64,000 nt of DNA from UBA1930 sp943368475 (GTDB taxonomy: Bacteria; Bacteroidota; Bacteroidia; Chitinophagales; Chitinophagaceae). Positions 61,994 to 64,000 of the stretch are shown piece by piece (the first letter of the stretch is position 1; each line of letters starts with the position of its first letter). Made by a program: the position numbers and the translations under genes. Below the pieces are notes generated by a model. It did no database searches and had not been told where the DNA came from. It saw nothing but the letters and a program-made list of their open reading frames with translations. Location of the stretch: positions 1 through 64,000 of the forward strand of contig CALRLF020000009.1 in the NCBI GenBank assembly GCA_943368475.1, given 5' to 3'.

Positions 61994-63337
61994 ATGAAAA
62001 CAATATTTAAAAAATTAGTCGTATTAAGTGCAGCATTATTGCCAATTGCAGTAATGGCTCAACAACCTAAAATAGCCAACTTTAGGGCATACGACCAAAC
62101 AGGTATCAATGTATTTGAAACAGGCAAAGCCGACTCTGTAAAATTTGATGGTTTAAAAGTAAGATGGGGAGCTGGTTTTACACAACAGTTTCAAGGGTTA
62201 AAACATGAAAACACCGCTTTAAATAATGCTGGTAACACAGTTGCTACAGCAGGTGCAAATAAATTATATCCTATTCAACCAGGTTTTATGACTGCACAAG
62301 CCAACTTATTTATGGATGTTCAGTTGGCCGATGGTATTAAATTAAATGTTACCAGTTATTTATCTGCTCGTCACCACAACGAAACTTGGGTAAAAGGTGG
62401 ATTTATTCAATTTGATAAAGTACCCTTCAAAGGAAAGTTTTGGAACGACATTATGAAATTGGCAACTATTAAAATTGGTCACTTCGAGGTAAACTATGGC
62501 GATCAACACTTTCGTAGAACAGATGGCGGACAAGCATTATACAATCCATTTATGGAAGGTTATATTGCCGATGCTTTTGCAACAGAAATTGGTGGAGAAG
62601 TGTACTTGCAAAAAAATGGTTTATTTGGTATGATTGGTTTAACCAATGGTATGATTAAAGGTCACATTGATTCTGTAGCAGTTACTGCTCAAGATGATAA
62701 TACAAAAAGAAGCCCTTCTTTAATTTTAAAGGCAGGTATCGATAAAAAATTAGACAATGTAAGAGTGCGTTTTACAGGTAGCTTTTACCACAACAACAGT
62801 TCTGCAGGTAGTGGTTTAACATTATATGGTGGCGACCGTACTGGTTCTAACTATCAAAATGTAATGGAAAAATGGGTTTCTGGTGGTGCAGCAGTAGCTT
62901 CTACAGCAGCAGCTTTCTCTGGCAGGTTTAATCCAGGTTTCAGTAAAAAAGTAGATGCATTAATGTTTAATGGTTTCTTAAAAGCAAGTGGTTTAGAATT
63001 GTTTGCAACCTATGAAACTGCAAGTGGTAGAACTAAAACAGAAACTGCCAATAGAAAAATGACCCAAATTGCAGGTGATGTTATTTACAGATTTGGTAAA
63101 GAAGAAGATGTATTCTTAGGTTTAAGATACAATGCAGTTACAGCAGCATTAGCAGGTTTTACAACTGGCGATGTTAAAGTAAATCGTTTTGCAATTGCTG
63201 GTGGCTGGTTCTTAACTAAAAATGTTTTATTGAAAGCAGAATATGTAAATCAACAGTATAAAGATTTTCCAACAACCGATTATCGTAATGGTGGTAAATT
63301 CAGTGGATATGTAATTGAAGCTGTAGTTGGTTTTTAG
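61994..63337 (+). CDS. porin-like outer-membrane protein
   Basis: 447 residues; signal peptide ends AVMAQ. Repeated barrel strands (LKVRWGAGFTQQFQG, MTAQANLFMDVQLADGI, IKIGHFEVNYGDQHFRRTDG) and the C-terminal FSGYVIEAVVGF fit a phosphate-selective-porin-like or general Bacteroidota barrel. The RRTDGGQALYNPFMEGYIAD segment is distinctive. It lies between two YceI genes, a layout resembling the YceI/DUF5777 set at 18.5-20 kb. Confidence 0.8.
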   Translation: MKTIFKKLVVLSAALLPIAVMAQQPKIANFRAYDQTGINVFETGKADSVKFDGLKVRWGAGFTQQFQGLKHENTALNNAGNTVATAGANKLYPIQPGFMTAQANLFMDVQLADGIKLNVTSYLSARHHNETWVKGGFIQFDKVPFKGKFWNDIMKLATIKIGHFEVNYGDQHFRRTDGGQALYNPFMEGYIADAFATEIGGEVYLQKNGLFGMIGLTNGMIKGHIDSVAVTAQDDNTKRSPSLILKAGIDKKLDNVRVRFTGSFYHNNSSAGSGLTLYGGDRTGSNYQNVMEKWVSGGAAVASTAAAFSGRFNPGFSKKVDALMFNGFLKASGLELFATYETASGRTKTETANRKMTQIAGDVIYRFGKEEDVFLGLRYNAVTAALAGFTTGDVKVNRFAIAGGWFLTKNVLLKAEYVNQQYKDFPTTDYRNGGKFSGYVIEAVVGF

Positions 63338-63364
63338 TGAGTAAGCCTCACGATTTCTTGTTAG

Positions 63365-63404
63365 AACAGTCAGAATGAGTTATTTTCATTCTGACTGTTT
63401 TTAT
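63365..63404 (+). terminator. intrinsic terminator of the porin-like gene
   Basis: AACAGTCAGAATGA pairs with TCATTCTGACTGTT around a short loop and runs into TTTT. Confidence 0.8.
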
Positions 63405-63441
63405 ATACCAACAAATTTTCCCATACAACATTACAGGTAGT

Positions 63442-64000
63442 ATGTCTCCAAGATCCCTTTTTTTAATAACAATTCTAATTTTAGGTAGTGGTTTACTTGT
63501 AAGCTATACGCCAAAATTAGGTGCACCTATTTTAATAAAATGGGTAGTACAAAAAGGAGGGTCTTTAAAAGTAGATGGTTCTACCAATATCAATAAATTT
63601 ACATGCAAAATAGCCGATTACTCTTTGCCAGATACCATTAGTATTTTTAAAAATAATGCTAAAGAATTGATATTACCTATGACAGGAAGATTGGCATTAG
63701 ATATTGCAGGCTTTAATTGTGGCAATCCTGTTATGACCAGTGATTTAAGAAAAACTTTAAAGGCAAAAGAGTTTCCTAAAATGTTTATCAGCTTTTTATC
63801 ACTTTCTAAAATGCCAGAAGCCAATAAAACCAATAATGATATTAATGGATGGGTTGATATTGAATTGGCCGGTGTGAAGAGAAAATTTTTGGTAAACTAT
63901 GTATTTACTTCAGACAATGTAAAGACTTATCACTTAAAAGGCACACAAAGTGTAAACTTTTCTGATTTTAATTTAACACCACCAAGAAAATTAGGTGGAA
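63442..64000 (+). CDS. YceI-family protein, C-terminus cut by window edge
   Basis: About 186 residues are visible. A hydrophobic N-terminus (MSPRSLFLITILILGSGLLV) serves as a signal. The domain shows KVDGSTNINKFTCKIADYSL, and later LKAKEFPKMFISFLSL and ADVELAGVKRKF-like DIELAGVKRKFLVNY. The YceI fold is lipid-binding. The gene starts after the porin terminator and runs off the window. Confidence 0.75.
   Translation, partial: MSPRSLFLITILILGSGLLVSYTPKLGAPILIKWVVQKGGSLKVDGSTNINKFTCKIADYSLPDTISIFKNNAKELILPMTGRLALDIAGFNCGNPVMTSDLRKTLKAKEFPKMFISFLSLSKMPEANKTNNDINGWVDIELAGVKRKFLVNYVFTSDNVKTYHLKGTQSVNFSDFNLTPPRKLGG

Noticed and set aside
1..64000. CRISPR arrays, tRNA or rRNA genes
   Set aside because: No regularly spaced direct repeats of 25-40 bp and no cloverleaf or rRNA-like segments were noticed by eye.

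Overview
The window looks like a chromosomal segment of a Bacteroidota bacterium, probably a Chitinophagaceae-type member. It is AT-rich and has Bacteroidota promoter words (TAnnTTTG). One large secreted protein carries a type IX secretion (T9SS) C-terminal sorting domain. Other markers are a TonB-dependent receptor with a carboxypeptidase-like N-terminal domain, many outer-membrane barrel proteins and lipoproteins, and a methionine synthase split into two genes. No rRNA, tRNA, CRISPR array, IS element or prophage was seen. The family-level placement is an inference.

Layout. 1-9.5 kb: an edge-truncated TlpA-type thioredoxin lipid/periplasm protein, the rRNA methyltransferase rlmD, two rhomboid-family proteins (the second lacks the catalytic serine), two tandem membrane-anchored EEP phosphatase/nuclease-fold proteins, cysS and a lipoprotein. 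9.8-20 kb: SRPBCC and TonB-like genes, a large UvrD-type helicase-nuclease, an Ig-like lipoprotein, recR, and an envelope operon of YceI, OB-fold, cytochrome c and DUF5777-type barrel genes. 20-25.7 kb: six detoxification-type genes read leftward from a nested palindromic operator shared with a divergent HxlR regulator. 26-30.4 kb: split metH, with a repeat-flanked GxxExxY nuclease-like gene lodged between the halves. 30.4-36.3 kb: a T9SS cargo protein, an orphan ParA and an esterase. 36.3-42 kb: a nicotinamide riboside kinase-like protein, tag, pnuC and an HxlR gene read leftward; a redox/stress operon (frameshifted DJ-1/PfpI-hydrolase fusion, DUF481, Rossmann protein, OsmC) reads rightward.

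42-53 kb: outer-membrane proteins, then a compact set of a SET-domain protein, a Ddl-like ATP-grasp ligase and an ATP-grasp-SET fusion, followed by an ABC-transporter membrane domain with no ATPase. After these come SpoIIAA-like, tspO and asd. The SET/ATP-grasp set is the best candidate for an undescribed system. 53.2-60.5 kb: a disaccharide (probably sucrose) utilisation locus with a LacI regulator, a 32-bp palindromic operator, a TonB receptor, a glycosidase fused to a uridine-kinase-like domain, and an SLC45-type MFS transporter. 60.5-64 kb: a DUF2461 protein and a YceI-porin-YceI group running off the edge.

A second theme is small dispersed intergenic repeats. At least three families recur. 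One supplies the stop codon of pnuC, one flanks the GxxExxY gene, and repeat-like simple sequence is inserted in frame in a kinase gene and in metH.
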